Origin: Pseudomonas fluorescens
Lineage (GTDB): Bacteria; Pseudomonadota; Gammaproteobacteria; Pseudomonadales; Pseudomonadaceae
DNA: 64,000 nt
Assembly (NCBI RefSeq): GCF_902498195.1
Contig: NZ_CABVIY010000009.1
Coordinates: 1 to 64,000, forward strand
Reading direction: 5' to 3'
Shown: piece by piece, positions 53,551-62,875 of the stretch
Numbering within the stretch: the stretch's first letter is position 1
Layout: each line of letters starts with the position of its first letter
Translations under genes and position numbers: made by a program
Notes under the pieces: model-generated
Told to the model about the DNA's origin: nothing
Seen by the model: the letters and a program-made list of their open reading frames with translations, nothing else
Database searches by the model: none

Positions 53551-53637
53551 TGGCCCCTTCGCGAGCAAGCCCGCTCCCACAGGGGTGGGCGTGCACGCAA
53601 CTCCATTGTGGGAGCGGGCTTGTTCGCGAAGAGGCCA
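53551..53637. repeat. REP inverted pair (REPIN)
   Basis: TTCGCGAGCAAGCCCGCTCC and GGAGCGGGCTTGTTCGCGAA face each other within 53551-53637, in the gap between the MscS-type gene and lhr (convergent). The second copy has one mismatch. Confidence 0.9.
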
Positions 53638-53649
53638 GACCAGACAGCA

Positions 53650-56600
53650 TCAATGCCGGATCAGTTTTCTGCTGACTTCAGCCATGGCCTGCTGATCCAG
53701 CTCCAGCCAGAATTGCTGCTTCCCGGCAATCTCGGCCGCCACCGGCAACCCATCGCGATACACCAGCCGATTGCTCGCCAGCGCCGGCACTTTAGCGCCG
53801 GGCAGCAAGGTACCGGCGAGGTTCAGCGGATCGACCCCGCACACCGCGATCAAGCTGCCGTCATGGGGGCGACGTCGCACTTCACGTAGTAATGGAATCG
53901 CCTCCGGCAGCGCAAATTGCTCGCCCGCCAGGCCACTGACAAAGCGCCCGCCGCGAATCTCGCCCCGCGCTTCCAGTCGATGGAAGGTGCGCAGCAATTC
54001 GCGCCAGCTCGGCAACCAGTCCGCCTCACGCTCCTGCAGGCGCCAGAACACCACGCCGTAGCGACGCAGCAAGGTCATGGCGATGTGTTCCAGGGTGTCG
54101 GCGGGCGTGGGTGCCGGGCGCGGGTTGTCCATAACCGGCGCTGGCGACCCGCGTCGAAGCAACGCCCAACGCCCGGCATCGTCCATGCCGCCGATAAACG
54201 CCCCGCGCCCGCGACGACTGCTGCGGGCCTGACGTTTGCTGGCGGGCGTGATCAGTGCGCGTAGCCCGGCGAAGCTGTCGGCGTTCACCAGACCGGCCCC
54301 CACCAGTTCCTGCAAGGCGATTTCCAGTTCGGTGCGCAGCACATGCGCTTCGTGTACCAGCTCATCGAAAAACAGCGCGCCGTGCTGGCGCAGGGCGTCG
54401 TGGACTTTTTGGGTCTTGGGCGACAGTTCGCTGACCGGCGTCTGCCCGGTCAAGTCACTCCACAGCCCGACCCGATTGCGCGGCAACAACACAATCGGCG
54501 TGCTGCGCAGTGCGGTGCTGGCGCCCTTGCTGTGCGCGGTGAGCCGGGTCCAGACCAGTTTGCCGCTGCGGCACAGTTCGTCCAGCCATGTCGCCGAGTA
54601 GTCTTTGAGCCGTGCCGGCAGGATGTCGCTGTCCCAGGCGGACGCGGCAGCGGGGTAGCCCTCGAACTGCGCGATGATCGCCGGCAACATCGCGCTGCCC
54701 TGGCCTTGGCTGGCGCTGGACAGGTGCTGCCAGTCGAACAGGAACCGCATGAAATCCTGCAACGCCACCGGCTCGATTTCCCGCCGCAGGCGCTTGACCG
54801 TGTAGCGATGAATCCGCGCCAGCAAATGGCGCTCGCACCATTGGTCTTCGGTGACGCCCGGGGTGAAACGACCGCGCAGCACGTAGCCTTCGCGCTCCAG
54901 TTGCGCCAGCGCCTGGCTGACCTGTGTCGGCGGCAACCCGAGCGGTTCGGCGATCGCCTTCAGCGGTTGTGGCGCAAAACCGCTGAGCCGCGCGCGAAGC
55001 ACTTCAAGCACGGCGTCGTCCGCGTCCCAAGCCTCATCGAAACCCGGCAAGGCCTCCAGCACCGGGCACACATCCGCCTGTGGATAAATTGCCCGCAGGC
55101 AAGTCAGGCGCTCGCGAGCCAGCCACAGCGAATGGTTGATGCGGCAGGCGCGACCGCTGTCGGCCAGGGCCTTCAACCCATCGAGCCAGCGCGGGTTGGC
55201 TTGCGCTTCGGCGTCGCTGATGCACCCCAGGCTCATCAGCGCCTCGTGGATCTCATCGATACTGTTGGGCGCGGGCCAGGCTTCTTCAGCCACGGCAGCA
55301 ATGGCCTCAACGTCCAGCGCGCCGAGGTCATCGGCGGATTGCGGGTCGCTCCAGCGGCGGTTGAGCACGGCCTGGGTGCGGCGCTCTTCCAGCGGCGCAT
55401 CGTCGAGAAAGGTGTAGGGCCGGGCGCTGAGGATTTCCGCGGCCAGCGGCGAGGGCGCGGGCAAATCGCGGCTGATCAGGCGAATCTCGCCACGCTCCAT
55501 GCGCCGCAACAACGCCAGCCAGCCTTCGCTGTCCATGGCGTCGTGCAGGCAATCGTCGAGGGTTTGCTCCACCAGCGGGTGGTCAGGTATTTCCCGTTCG
55601 CCGACGAGGTTTTCCACGCAGGCGATCTGATCGGGAAACACGCTGGCGATCAGGTCTTCGCTTTTCATTCGCTGGATCTGCGGCGCGACCTTGCGCCCGC
55701 CGGTGAACCGCGGCAACGCCAGGGCCACCCCGGCATTCCAGCGCCAGCGCACACCGAACAGCGGCGCATCGAGTACCGCTTGAATCAGCAGGTGCTCGGC
55801 GCTGTGGCTGTGCAGGTAGCGCCAGACGTCATCCAGTTCAAAGCTGTGGCTGGTGGACAGTGACAGCACGATGGCGTCTTCGCTGGCCGCCGCCTGCAAT
55901 TCGAAATTGAAGGTGCGGCAAAACCGCTTGCGCAGGGCCAGGCCCCAGGCGCGGTTGATGCGGCTGCCATATGGCGTATGGATGATCAGCTGGGTGCCGC
56001 CGGACTCGTCGAAAAAGCGCTCCATCAACAGCGTGTCCTGGGACGGCAGGGCGCCGAGGACCTGGCGCGCGCGGGCCAGGTATTCGAGCAGTTGTTCGGC
56101 GCTGGCGAGATTGAGGCCAAGGGTCTCGGTCAGCCAGTCGAGGGCCGGTTGCAGGTTGCCCGGCGTGGCACCCAGCAGCGCATCGAGCTGCGCTTGCAGG
56201 CGCGCGACGGCGAACGACAGTTCTGCGCTGCGCCCCGGCGCTTCGCCGAGCCAGAACGGAAGGGTCGGCGGCTGCCCCTGGGCATCCTCGACCCGGACCT
56301 TGCCGGTTTCGATCCGCAGGATCCGGTACGAGGTATTGCCCAGCTGGAACACGTCGCCGGCGATGCTTTCCACGGCAAAGTCTTCGTTGACGCTGCCGAT
56401 GTTCAAGCCCTGGGGTTCGAGCAACACGCTGTAGTCGGCGTTGTCGGGAATGGTCCCGCCGCTGGTCACGGCCGTCAGTTTGCTGCCCCGACGCCCGCGC
56501 AGGGTGCGGCTGACAGCGTCGCGGTGCAGGTAGGCACTGCGCAGGCCCTGACGGCCGTTGTAGCCCTCGGCGAGCATGTGCAACAGCGCCTGGTAGTGTT

Positions 56601-57954
56601 TTTCGTCGAGGGCGGCATAAGGCGAGGCCTGGCGAAACAGTGCCAGCAACGCGTCCTCCGACCATTCCTGGCAACTGACCTCGGCGATTATTTGCTGCGC
56701 CAGCACGTCCAGCGGCGCCAGCGGGATTTGCAAGGTATCCAGTTCGCCCCGGCGCACGCAGTCGAGCAGCGCGACGCATTCGATCAGGTCGTCGCGGGTG
56801 GTGGCGAACAGGCGACCCTTGGGCGTGCCGCCGACCTGGTGCCCCGAGCGGCCGACCCGTTGCAGAAATCCGGCAATCGAGCGCGGCGAGGCGATCTGGC
56901 ACACCAGGTCGACATCGCCGATGTCGATGCCCAGTTCCAGCGACGCCGTGGCGATCAGCACTTGCAGTTCGCCGCGCTTGAGCCGTTGTTCGGCGTCCAG
57001 GCGGAATTCCTTGGCCAGGCTGCCATGGTGGGCGGCCACGGCGTCCTTGCCCAGGCGTTCGCTCAGGTGCCGGCTCAAGCGCTCGGCAAGGCGTCGGGTG
57101 TTGACGAAAATCAGCGTGGTGCGGTGTTCGCGGGCGAGGGTGGCGAGGCGGTCGTAGACCAGCTCCCAGACGTCATTGGCCATCACCGCCGACAACGGCA
57201 CCGGCGGCACTTCGATATCCAGATCCCGTGGGCGGGCGTGGCCGATGTCGATGATCTGGCAGTCGCGATCGCGACCGACCAGAAAACGCGAGACCGCGTC
57301 GATGGGTTTTTGCGTAGCCGACAGGCCAATGCGCACCAGCGGCGCGGCGCACAGTGCCTGCAGGCGTTCCAGGCTCAGGGCGAGGTGGCTGCCACGTTTA
57401 CTGGCGGCGATGGCGTGGATTTCGTCGACGATCACTGTGCGCGTGGTGCCGAGCATCTGCCGGCCGGAATCGGAACCCAACAACACATAAAGGGATTCCG
57501 GGGTGGTGACCAGAATGTGCGGCGCGGTCTTGCGCATCGCCGAGCGGTCTTTTTGCGGGGTGTCGCCGGTGCGTACGGCGGTGGTGATCTGCAAGGCGGG
57601 CAAGCCCATCACGCCCAGTTGTTCGGTGATGCCGGCCAGTGGCGTCTGCAGGTTGATCCGGATGTCGTTGGACAGCGCCTTGAGCGGCGACACGTAGACC
57701 ACCAGGGTTTCGTCCGGCAGGCCGCTGTCGGATTCCAGGCCCTGGTGCACCAGATCGTCGATGACCGCGAGGAAGGCGGTGAGGGTCTTGCCGGACCCCG
57801 TGGGCGCGGCGATCAGGGTCGAGTGGCGCTGGCGTATCAGCGGCCACGCCCGGGCCTGGGCGGCGGTGACCGTCGCGAAGGTGTTGCTGAACCAGGCGCT
57901 GACGGCAGGGTGGAAGCCATTCAGGGCGCTGTCTGCGGGGATGGGCAGGTTCAT
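53650..57954 (-). CDS. lhr: Lhr-type large ATP-dependent helicase
   Basis: A superfamily 2 DNA helicase implicated in DNA repair, 1434 aa. The N-terminal Lhr core has Walker A PTGSGKT (51-57), DEIH (177-180), SAT (212-214) and a motif VI containing QRVGRSGHQ. A winged helix and a beta-barrel follow, then the long C-terminal domain found only in full-length bacterial Lhr. The start at 57954 (MNLPIPADSALNGFHPAVSA) is chosen because the upstream frame runs into a REP. It has no close operon partner. Confidence 0.93.
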   Translation of the reverse strand: MNLPIPADSALNGFHPAVSAWFSNTFATVTAAQARAWPLIRQRHSTLIAAPTGSGKTLTAFLAVIDDLVHQGLESDSGLPDETLVVYVSPLKALSNDIRINLQTPLAGITEQLGVMGLPALQITTAVRTGDTPQKDRSAMRKTAPHILVTTPESLYVLLGSDSGRQMLGTTRTVIVDEIHAIAASKRGSHLALSLERLQALCAAPLVRIGLSATQKPIDAVSRFLVGRDRDCQIIDIGHARPRDLDIEVPPVPLSAVMANDVWELVYDRLATLAREHRTTLIFVNTRRLAERLSRHLSERLGKDAVAAHHGSLAKEFRLDAEQRLKRGELQVLIATASLELGIDIGDVDLVCQIASPRSIAGFLQRVGRSGHQVGGTPKGRLFATTRDDLIECVALLDCVRRGELDTLQIPLAPLDVLAQQIIAEVSCQEWSEDALLALFRQASPYAALDEKHYQALLHMLAEGYNGRQGLRSAYLHRDAVSRTLRGRRGSKLTAVTSGGTIPDNADYSVLLEPQGLNIGSVNEDFAVESIAGDVFQLGNTSYRILRIETGKVRVEDAQGQPPTLPFWLGEAPGRSAELSFAVARLQAQLDALLGATPGNLQPALDWLTETLGLNLASAEQLLEYLARARQVLGALPSQDTLLMERFFDESGGTQLIIHTPYGSRINRAWGLALRKRFCRTFNFELQAAASEDAIVLSLSTSHSFELDDVWRYLHSHSAEHLLIQAVLDAPLFGVRWRWNAGVALALPRFTGGRKVAPQIQRMKSEDLIASVFPDQIACVENLVGEREIPDHPLVEQTLDDCLHDAMDSEGWLALLRRMERGEIRLISRDLPAPSPLAAEILSARPYTFLDDAPLEERRTQAVLNRRWSDPQSADDLGALDVEAIAAVAEEAWPAPNSIDEIHEALMSLGCISDAEAQANPRWLDGLKALADSGRACRINHSLWLARERLTCLRAIYPQADVCPVLEALPGFDEAWDADDAVLEVLRARLSGFAPQPLKAIAEPLGLPPTQVSQALAQLEREGYVLRGRFTPGVTEDQWCERHLLARIHRYTVKRLRREIEPVALQDFMRFLFDWQHLSSASQGQGSAMLPAIIAQFEGYPAAASAWDSDILPARLKDYSATWLDELCRSGKLVWTRLTAHSKGASTALRSTPIVLLPRNRVGLWSDLTGQTPVSELSPKTQKVHDALRQHGALFFDELVHEAHVLRTELEIALQELVGAGLVNADSFAGLRALITPASKRQARSSRRGRGAFIGGMDDAGRWALLRRGSPAPVMDNPRPAPTPADTLEHIAMTLLRRYGVVFWRLQEREADWLPSWRELLRTFHRLEARGEIRGGRFVSGLAGEQFALPEAIPLLREVRRRPHDGSLIAVCGVDPLNLAGTLLPGAKVPALASNRLVYRDGLPVAAEIAGKQQFWLELDQQAMAEVSRKLIRH

Positions 57955-58260
57955 GGGGCAATTTATGCGGGTGGGGCCGGCAAGATGCAAGTACCGCTTG
58001 GGATCTCCAGTGACCTTGAGGGCCTCTTCGCGAGCGAGCCCGCTCCCACAATGGAGTTGTGTACACCGAACCAATGTGGGAGCGGGCTTGCTCGCGAAGG
58101 GGCCAGTACAGGCACCGCATACCCCGCACATCTACACTTTACGGATGACGGTTGCGCACTAAACCCGCAAAATGCAACGATTCCGGCAACTATCGACGAC
58201 CCCGGCCACGGGTGCTGTCGATAAAACCATTGTTTCTATCAGACTGGGCCTGCTGACTTT
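57955..58260. other. lhr-SDR intergenic region
   Basis: 306 bases between two divergent genes. It holds the REP pair at 58021-58104. The remaining ~155 bases next to the SDR gene must contain both promoters, but I could not pick convincing -35/-10 pairs. Confidence 0.6.
58021..58104. repeat. REP inverted pair (REPIN)
   Basis: TCTTCGCGAGCGAGCCCGCT and GAGCGGGCTTGCTCGCGAAG face each other across about 25 bases; the left copy has a G for A change in the loop. Confidence 0.9.
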
Positions 58261-59145
58261 ATGCGAATGCGCCTTATGTTACTGGGCGGCGGAAATGCCC
58301 TTGGGCAGGCGCTGATTCGCCTGGGTGCGGAGGAAGACATCGGTTTCCTCGCCCCCCGCCCACCGCAAGACGGCTGGGACGCCGCGAGCCTGACGCAACT
58401 GCTCGACGACACCCGCCCCGACGCGCTGATCAACCTCGCCTACTACTTTGACTGGTTCCAGGCGGAGGCGGTCAGCGAGCAGCGCCTGGCCGGGCAGGAG
58501 CGGGCGATCGAGCGCCTGGCCGAACTGTGCCAGCATCACAATATCGTGCTGTTGCAGCCTTCGAGCTATCGCGTGTTCGACGGCTCGCGCGCCACCGCTT
58601 ACAGCGAAAAAGACGAGCCAGTGCCGTTGGGCCTGCGCGGCCAGGCCTTGTGGCGGATCGAGCAGAGCGTGCGCGCCACCTGCCCGCAGCACGTGTTGCT
58701 GCGCTTCGGCTGGCTGCTCGATGACAGCCCCGACGGCACCCTCGGGCGTTTCCTCGGTCGGGCCGAGCACCCGCAGGAGCTGCTGATGGCCGATGACCGC
58801 CGCGGCAATCCGACCCCGGTGGACGATGCCGCACGGGTGATCATTTCCGTCCTCAAGCAACTCGATTGCGCGGCGCCGCTGTGGGGCACCTACCACTACG
58901 CAGGGCATGAGGCCACCACGCCGCTGGCGTTGGGCCAGGCCATCCTCACCGAAGCGCGCGCGCTGCATCCGCTGGCCATCGAAGCCCCGACTGCCCAGGC
59001 CCACGCCGCGCGGCCGGACGCCGCCGAAGAACCGCAACACGCGGTACTGGCCTGCAAGAAAATCCTCCACACGTTCGGCATCAAGCCACGCGCCTGGCGT
59101 GCGGCGCTTCCGGGCCTGCTGGACAGGTTCTATCGCCATGGCTGA
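58261..59145 (+). CDS. RmlD-like sugar nucleotide-binding SDR protein, degenerate active site
   Basis: A 294-aa extended short-chain dehydrogenase resembling dTDP-4-dehydrorhamnose reductase. The Rossmann loop is LLGGGNALGQAL, and QPSSYRVFDG replaces the STDYVFDG motif of RmlD. The YxxxK catalytic pair seems absent: the aligned region reads PLGLRGQALWRIEQ (122-135). It may therefore be a non-catalytic or altered partner. It overlaps the next gene, an epimerase with an intact site, by 8 bases. Confidence 0.8.
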   Translation: MRMRLMLLGGGNALGQALIRLGAEEDIGFLAPRPPQDGWDAASLTQLLDDTRPDALINLAYYFDWFQAEAVSEQRLAGQERAIERLAELCQHHNIVLLQPSSYRVFDGSRATAYSEKDEPVPLGLRGQALWRIEQSVRATCPQHVLLRFGWLLDDSPDGTLGRFLGRAEHPQELLMADDRRGNPTPVDDAARVIISVLKQLDCAAPLWGTYHYAGHEATTPLALGQAILTEARALHPLAIEAPTAQAHAARPDAAEEPQHAVLACKKILHTFGIKPRAWRAALPGLLDRFYRHG

Positions 59146-60067
59146 CGGCCCCATCCTGATCACCGGCGGCGCCGGTTTCATTGGCTCGCACCTGACCGAC
59201 GCATTGCTCGCCAAAGGTTATTCGGTGCGGATCCTCGACGACCTGTCCACCGGCAAGCGCAGCAACTTGCCGCTGGATAACCCCAAGGTCGAACTGATCG
59301 TCGGCGACGTCGCCGATGCCGCGCTGGTGGCCCGGGCGATGTCCGGTTGCAGCGCGGTCGCGCACCTGGCAGCGGTGGCTTCGGTGCAGGCCTCGGTGGA
59401 CGATCCGGTGAAGACTCACCAGAGCAATTTCATCGGCTCGCTGAATGTCTGCGAAGCCATGCGCGAGACGGGCGTCAAACGCGTGTTGTTTGCCTCCAGC
59501 GCGGCGGTGTATGGCAACAATGGCGAAGGCGAGTCGATCGATGAAGACACGCCCAAGGCACCGTTGACCCCCTACGCCTCGGACAAGTTGGCCAGCGAAC
59601 ACTACTTTGATTTCTACCGGCGCCAGCATGCCCTGGAACCGGTGGTTTTCCGCTTTTTCAACATCTTCGGCCCGCGCCAGGATCCCTCTTCGCCGTACTC
59701 CGGGGTGATCAGCATTTTCAGCGAGCGCGCGCAGAAAGGCCTGCCGATCACCGTGTTTGGCGACGGCGAGCAAACGCGGGACTTCCTCTACGTCGAGGAT
59801 CTGGTCAGCCTGTTGGTACAAGCTATCGAGCAACCGCAGGTGGAAGTCGGTGCGGTCAACGTCGGCTGGAACCAGGCGACGAGCCTCAAGCAGCTGCTGG
59901 CGGCACTTGAAACGGTTGTGGGTGAACTGCCGCCGGTGAACCACGGCCCGGCACGCTCCGGTGACATTCGTCATTCTCGGGCGGATAACCGGCGATTGCT
60001 GGAGCGCTTCAACGCACCTGAGCAGACGCCGATGAGCGTTGGCCTGGCGCGGTTGCTGGGACAATAG
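59138..60067 (+). CDS. NAD-dependent UDP-sugar epimerase/dehydratase
   Basis: A 309-aa extended SDR of the GalE/WbpP type. The NAD-binding loop is ITGGAGFIGSH (8-18), and the catalytic set Ser121, Tyr146 and Lys150 (YASDK) is intact, with FRFFNIFGPRQDPSSPYSGV as the sugar-nucleotide motif. The start ATG 59138 lies inside the previous gene. The likely substrate is a UDP- or dTDP-hexose for surface glycan; it cannot be named from sequence. Confidence 0.88.
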   Translation: MADGPILITGGAGFIGSHLTDALLAKGYSVRILDDLSTGKRSNLPLDNPKVELIVGDVADAALVARAMSGCSAVAHLAAVASVQASVDDPVKTHQSNFIGSLNVCEAMRETGVKRVLFASSAAVYGNNGEGESIDEDTPKAPLTPYASDKLASEHYFDFYRRQHALEPVVFRFFNIFGPRQDPSSPYSGVISIFSERAQKGLPITVFGDGEQTRDFLYVEDLVSLLVQAIEQPQVEVGAVNVGWNQATSLKQLLAALETVVGELPPVNHGPARSGDIRHSRADNRRLLERFNAPEQTPMSVGLARLLGQ

Positions 60068-60098
60068 AAAAAGGCGCCTGTCCAGGCGCCTTTTTTTG
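60068..60098 (+). terminator. Terminator after the epimerase gene
   Basis: AAAAAGGCGCCTG and CAGGCGCCTTTTTTT form a short perfect hairpin with a T tract, directly after the stop. The A-rich 5' side may also serve the converging ompW gene. Confidence 0.9.
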
Positions 60099-60157
60099 TT
60101 GCTGATCGCCACCGTGCAGGGCAGTGGAAGCGATCCATTCACCACCACGTGAATCCT

Positions 60158-60856
60158 TTAGAACTTGTAACCCAGACCCACCATGTAGATGAACGGATCG
60201 GCATCCACGTTCACCCGTGCGCGGGTGCCGGGCGCGACGGCGTTGTTTTCCACGGTCGCGCGGGTATCGATGTCGATGTAGCGCATCTGGGCGTTGAGCA
60301 GGATGTTGTCGGTCAGCATGTAGTCAGCACCCACCTGCCAGGCCACGCCCCAGGAGTTTTTGGTGTTGAAGTTGCTGAAACCATTGGCGCGGGCTTCGCT
60401 GCTCAGGTGTTCGTCGTACATCCAGGTGTAGTTCACGCCGGCCCCGACATAGGGCTGGAACGCGGACTTGCTGTCCAGCGGGTAGTACACCAGGCTCAAG
60501 GTCGGCGGCAGTTGATTGAAGCTGCCCAGTTTGCCGTTGGCCGCGCTCAGGGCGGTGCCCTTGAGTTTGACGTCATGCTCGAACGGCGTGGCGGCCAGCA
60601 GTTCGATACCCAGGTGGTCGGTGATCATGTAGGCGAAGTTCAGGCCCAGCTGTGTGTCGCTGCTCAAGGTGGCCTTGCCGCCCAGGTCGGCCCCGCTCAA
60701 TGGGCCCTGATCGACCTTGACGGTGGAACTGTCGGTGTTCGGGTTGACGGTGATCGCGCCGGCACGCAAGAGGATGTCGCCTTGTTCGTGGGCGTAGGCA
60801 AGCGGGGCTGCGAGCGCGAGGGCAAACAGCGAGGCGCCGAGCAGGGACTTGTTCAT
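60158..60856 (-). CDS. ompW: OmpW-family outer membrane protein
   Basis: A 232-aa protein with a signal peptide (MNKSLLGASLFALALAAPLAYA, cleavage near AYA-HEQ) and an 8-stranded barrel pattern ending in the terminal Phe signal for outer-membrane insertion (GLGYKF). OmpW forms a narrow channel for small hydrophobic molecules. Monocistronic. Confidence 0.92.
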   Translation of the reverse strand: MNKSLLGASLFALALAAPLAYAHEQGDILLRAGAITVNPNTDSSTVKVDQGPLSGADLGGKATLSSDTQLGLNFAYMITDHLGIELLAATPFEHDVKLKGTALSAANGKLGSFNQLPPTLSLVYYPLDSKSAFQPYVGAGVNYTWMYDEHLSSEARANGFSNFNTKNSWGVAWQVGADYMLTDNILLNAQMRYIDIDTRATVENNAVAPGTRARVNVDADPFIYMVGLGYKF

Positions 60857-60975
60857 GGGGGCTCCAGAGGACGTTGAAAATGTTCGATGTCCAATGGTAA
60901 GGCGGCTAACGATTCGGTCTTTTGACTCAGCTCAAAGAAACAGTGATGGGCCTGAGTATTTGGGTGTTCTTGAGG

Positions 60976-61049
60976 GCCCTTTCGCGAGCAAGCCCGCTCC
61001 CACATGTGGAACGCGTTCCCCTGTGGGAGCGGGCTTGCTCGCGAAGGCA
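60976..61049. repeat. REP inverted pair (REPIN)
   Basis: TTTCGCGAGCAAGCCCGCTC and GAGCGGGCTTGCTCGCGAAG face each other across a short spacer, in the gap between ompW and the DUF3299 gene. Confidence 0.9.
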
Positions 61050-61078
61050 ATCTTGCAGGCAATGGCTAACTGCCGGAC

Positions 61079-61597
61079 TCACTCCGGCAATTCATACATG
61101 TAGATCTTGTCCGCCTCCATCTGATACCCGGCATCCGCCAATTCGCTGGTGGACGCCTTGACCTGCATCGCCCCTTCGATCCAGTACGGCTGGTACAACT
61201 CCTCGATCTTCACGCCCACTTCGCTTTTGACGTGCACGATCTGGTTCGACGGCGGTGGCGGCACGTGGATGCAGGCGCCGAAATACGGCACCAGCAGAAA
61301 GTCCGTGGTGCGACCGTCCTCATTCACTTCCAGCGGCACGATGTAGCCGGGCAAGCGAATGTTCTGGCCATCGAGGGCCTTGACCACCGGTGCGTTGGGC
61401 AAATCCTGCTTGGCCGCCGGCGCGGATTCGGCGGATAGCGCGTCGCCCATTTTCGACAGGTCGTGCAGGGGCGTCATGTTCGGCACTTCCGGCATGGCAT
61501 CCGGCGGGATCATTTCCGACCAGGTCAGCTCTTTTGGCTCGGCCGCCCACAGGGGCAGGGCAACCAGCATCAACAGCGCAAGCAGAGCGCGGGGCAT
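61079..61597 (-). CDS. DUF3299 family secreted protein
   Basis: A 172-aa exported protein of unknown function. From 61597 it starts MPRALLALLMLVALPLWA, a signal peptide, preceded by GAGGAC. An alternative ATG at 61612 (MRTLNMPRALL) overlaps the permease stop. The conserved core is LLVPYFGACIHVPPPPSNQI. It follows the ABC permease closely, and DUF3299 genes are commonly last in such operons. In P. aeruginosa the related PA4063-PA4066 set is zinc/Zur-controlled (from memory), so a metal-related periplasmic role is inferred. Confidence 0.8.
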   Translation of the reverse strand: MPRALLALLMLVALPLWAAEPKELTWSEMIPPDAMPEVPNMTPLHDLSKMGDALSAESAPAAKQDLPNAPVVKALDGQNIRLPGYIVPLEVNEDGRTTDFLLVPYFGACIHVPPPPSNQIVHVKSEVGVKIEELYQPYWIEGAMQVKASTSELADAGYQMEADKIYMYELPE

Positions 61598-61608
61598 ATT
61601 TAAGGTCC

Positions 61609-62874
61609 TCATAAACGGATCGACAGGCCATCGGCCAAGGATTGGCGATAAGCGCGCCAGGCCGGCACGCTGCCCATCAGCAGCGCGGCGATCAGGATGC
61701 CAGCCAGCAGCGTCCATTCATATTCGCTGGGCCACGCCAGCGGCAGAAACAGACCGTAATTGGCTTGCACGTACCCTTGGGCGGCGGCGATGCATACATA
61801 CAGCAACGCCACGCCGGCGACCACGCCCGCCAGCGCCAGGGAGAACGCCTCCAGCACCAGCAGTGTCGCGATGTGCCAGGGGCGCGCACCCACCGAACGC
61901 AGAATCGCCATCTCGCGGCGGCGCTCGTTGAGGCTGGTGAGAATCGCCGTGAGCATGCCGATCAACCCGGTCAGCACCACGAACAGCGAGACCACGAACA
62001 AGGCTTTTTCCGCGGTGCCCATCAGGCTCCACAGCTCTTGCAGCGCCACGCCCGGCAAGATCGCCAGCATCGGTTCACCACGGAATTCGTTGATGTCGCG
62101 CTGCAAGGCAAAGGTCGAAATCTTGCTGTTGAGGCCGAGCATGAACGCGGTGATCGCTTGCGGCGTCAGGTCCATGTTGCGCGCCTGATCGGCACTGATC
62201 CGCCCTTCGCCACGGGCCGGCACGCCGTTGTGCCAGTCGATGTGAATCGCTTCCATGCCGCCGAGGCTGATGTGCAGCGTGCGGTCCACCGGGGTGCCGG
62301 TGCGCTTGAGAATGCCGACCACGGTGAATGGCTTGTCATCATGCTTGACCAGGCTGATCGCCGCCACGCCATGGGCCAGCACCAGCTTGTCGCCGAGTTT
62401 GTAGTGCAGCGCATCCGCCACTTCGGCGCCGAGCACCACTTCAAACGGATCGGTCGCGAAGGCGCGGCCCTCGGCCAGTTCCAGGTGTTGCTGGCGGCCG
62501 TACTGGTAGTGTTCGAAATAGGCTTCGGTGGTGCCCATCACCCGATACCCGCGATGGGAGTCGCCGAGGGACATCGGGATGGCCCACTTCACTTTCGGGT
62601 TGCTGGCGAAATGTTCGAAGCTGTCCCAACGGATGTTGTTGGTGGCGTTGCCGATGCGGAACACCGAGTACAACAGCAGGTTGACCGAGCCGGAGCGCGC
62701 GCCGACGATCAGGTCGGTGCCGCTGATGGTACTGGCGAAACTGGCCTTGGCCTCGGTGCGCACCCGCTCCACGGCCAGCAGCAGGCAGACCGACAGGGCA
62801 ATCGCGAAGGCGGTGAGAATCGCGGTGAAGCGGCGGTTAGCCAGGCTGGCCAGCGCTAGACGAAACAAATACAT
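61609..62874 (-). CDS. ABC transporter permease (MacB/FtsX-like)
   Basis: A 421-aa inner-membrane protein with the four-span FtsX-like layout: one span near residues 17-38, a large periplasmic domain (about 45-285) and three C-terminal spans. The cytoplasmic loop LNERRREMAILRSVGARPWH matches the coupling region of this family. MacB-type permeases move lipoproteins, peptides or signals across the periplasm rather than importing ions, so direct zinc uptake would be unusual. It starts 1 base after the ATPase gene. Confidence 0.88.
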   Translation of the reverse strand: MYLFRLALASLANRRFTAILTAFAIALSVCLLLAVERVRTEAKASFASTISGTDLIVGARSGSVNLLLYSVFRIGNATNNIRWDSFEHFASNPKVKWAIPMSLGDSHRGYRVMGTTEAYFEHYQYGRQQHLELAEGRAFATDPFEVVLGAEVADALHYKLGDKLVLAHGVAAISLVKHDDKPFTVVGILKRTGTPVDRTLHISLGGMEAIHIDWHNGVPARGEGRISADQARNMDLTPQAITAFMLGLNSKISTFALQRDINEFRGEPMLAILPGVALQELWSLMGTAEKALFVVSLFVVLTGLIGMLTAILTSLNERRREMAILRSVGARPWHIATLLVLEAFSLALAGVVAGVALLYVCIAAAQGYVQANYGLFLPLAWPSEYEWTLLAGILIAALLMGSVPAWRAYRQSLADGLSIRL

Positions 62875-62875
62875 C

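Noticed and set aside
55978..58224. A 748-codon plus-strand frame across lhr
   Set aside because: Antisense to clear helicase motifs and runs through a REP pair; shadow frame.
49891..61049. Repeated ~27-base palindromes considered as a CRISPR array
   Set aside because: The copies are kilobases apart and come in inverted pairs without regular spacers or cas genes; they are REP elements.
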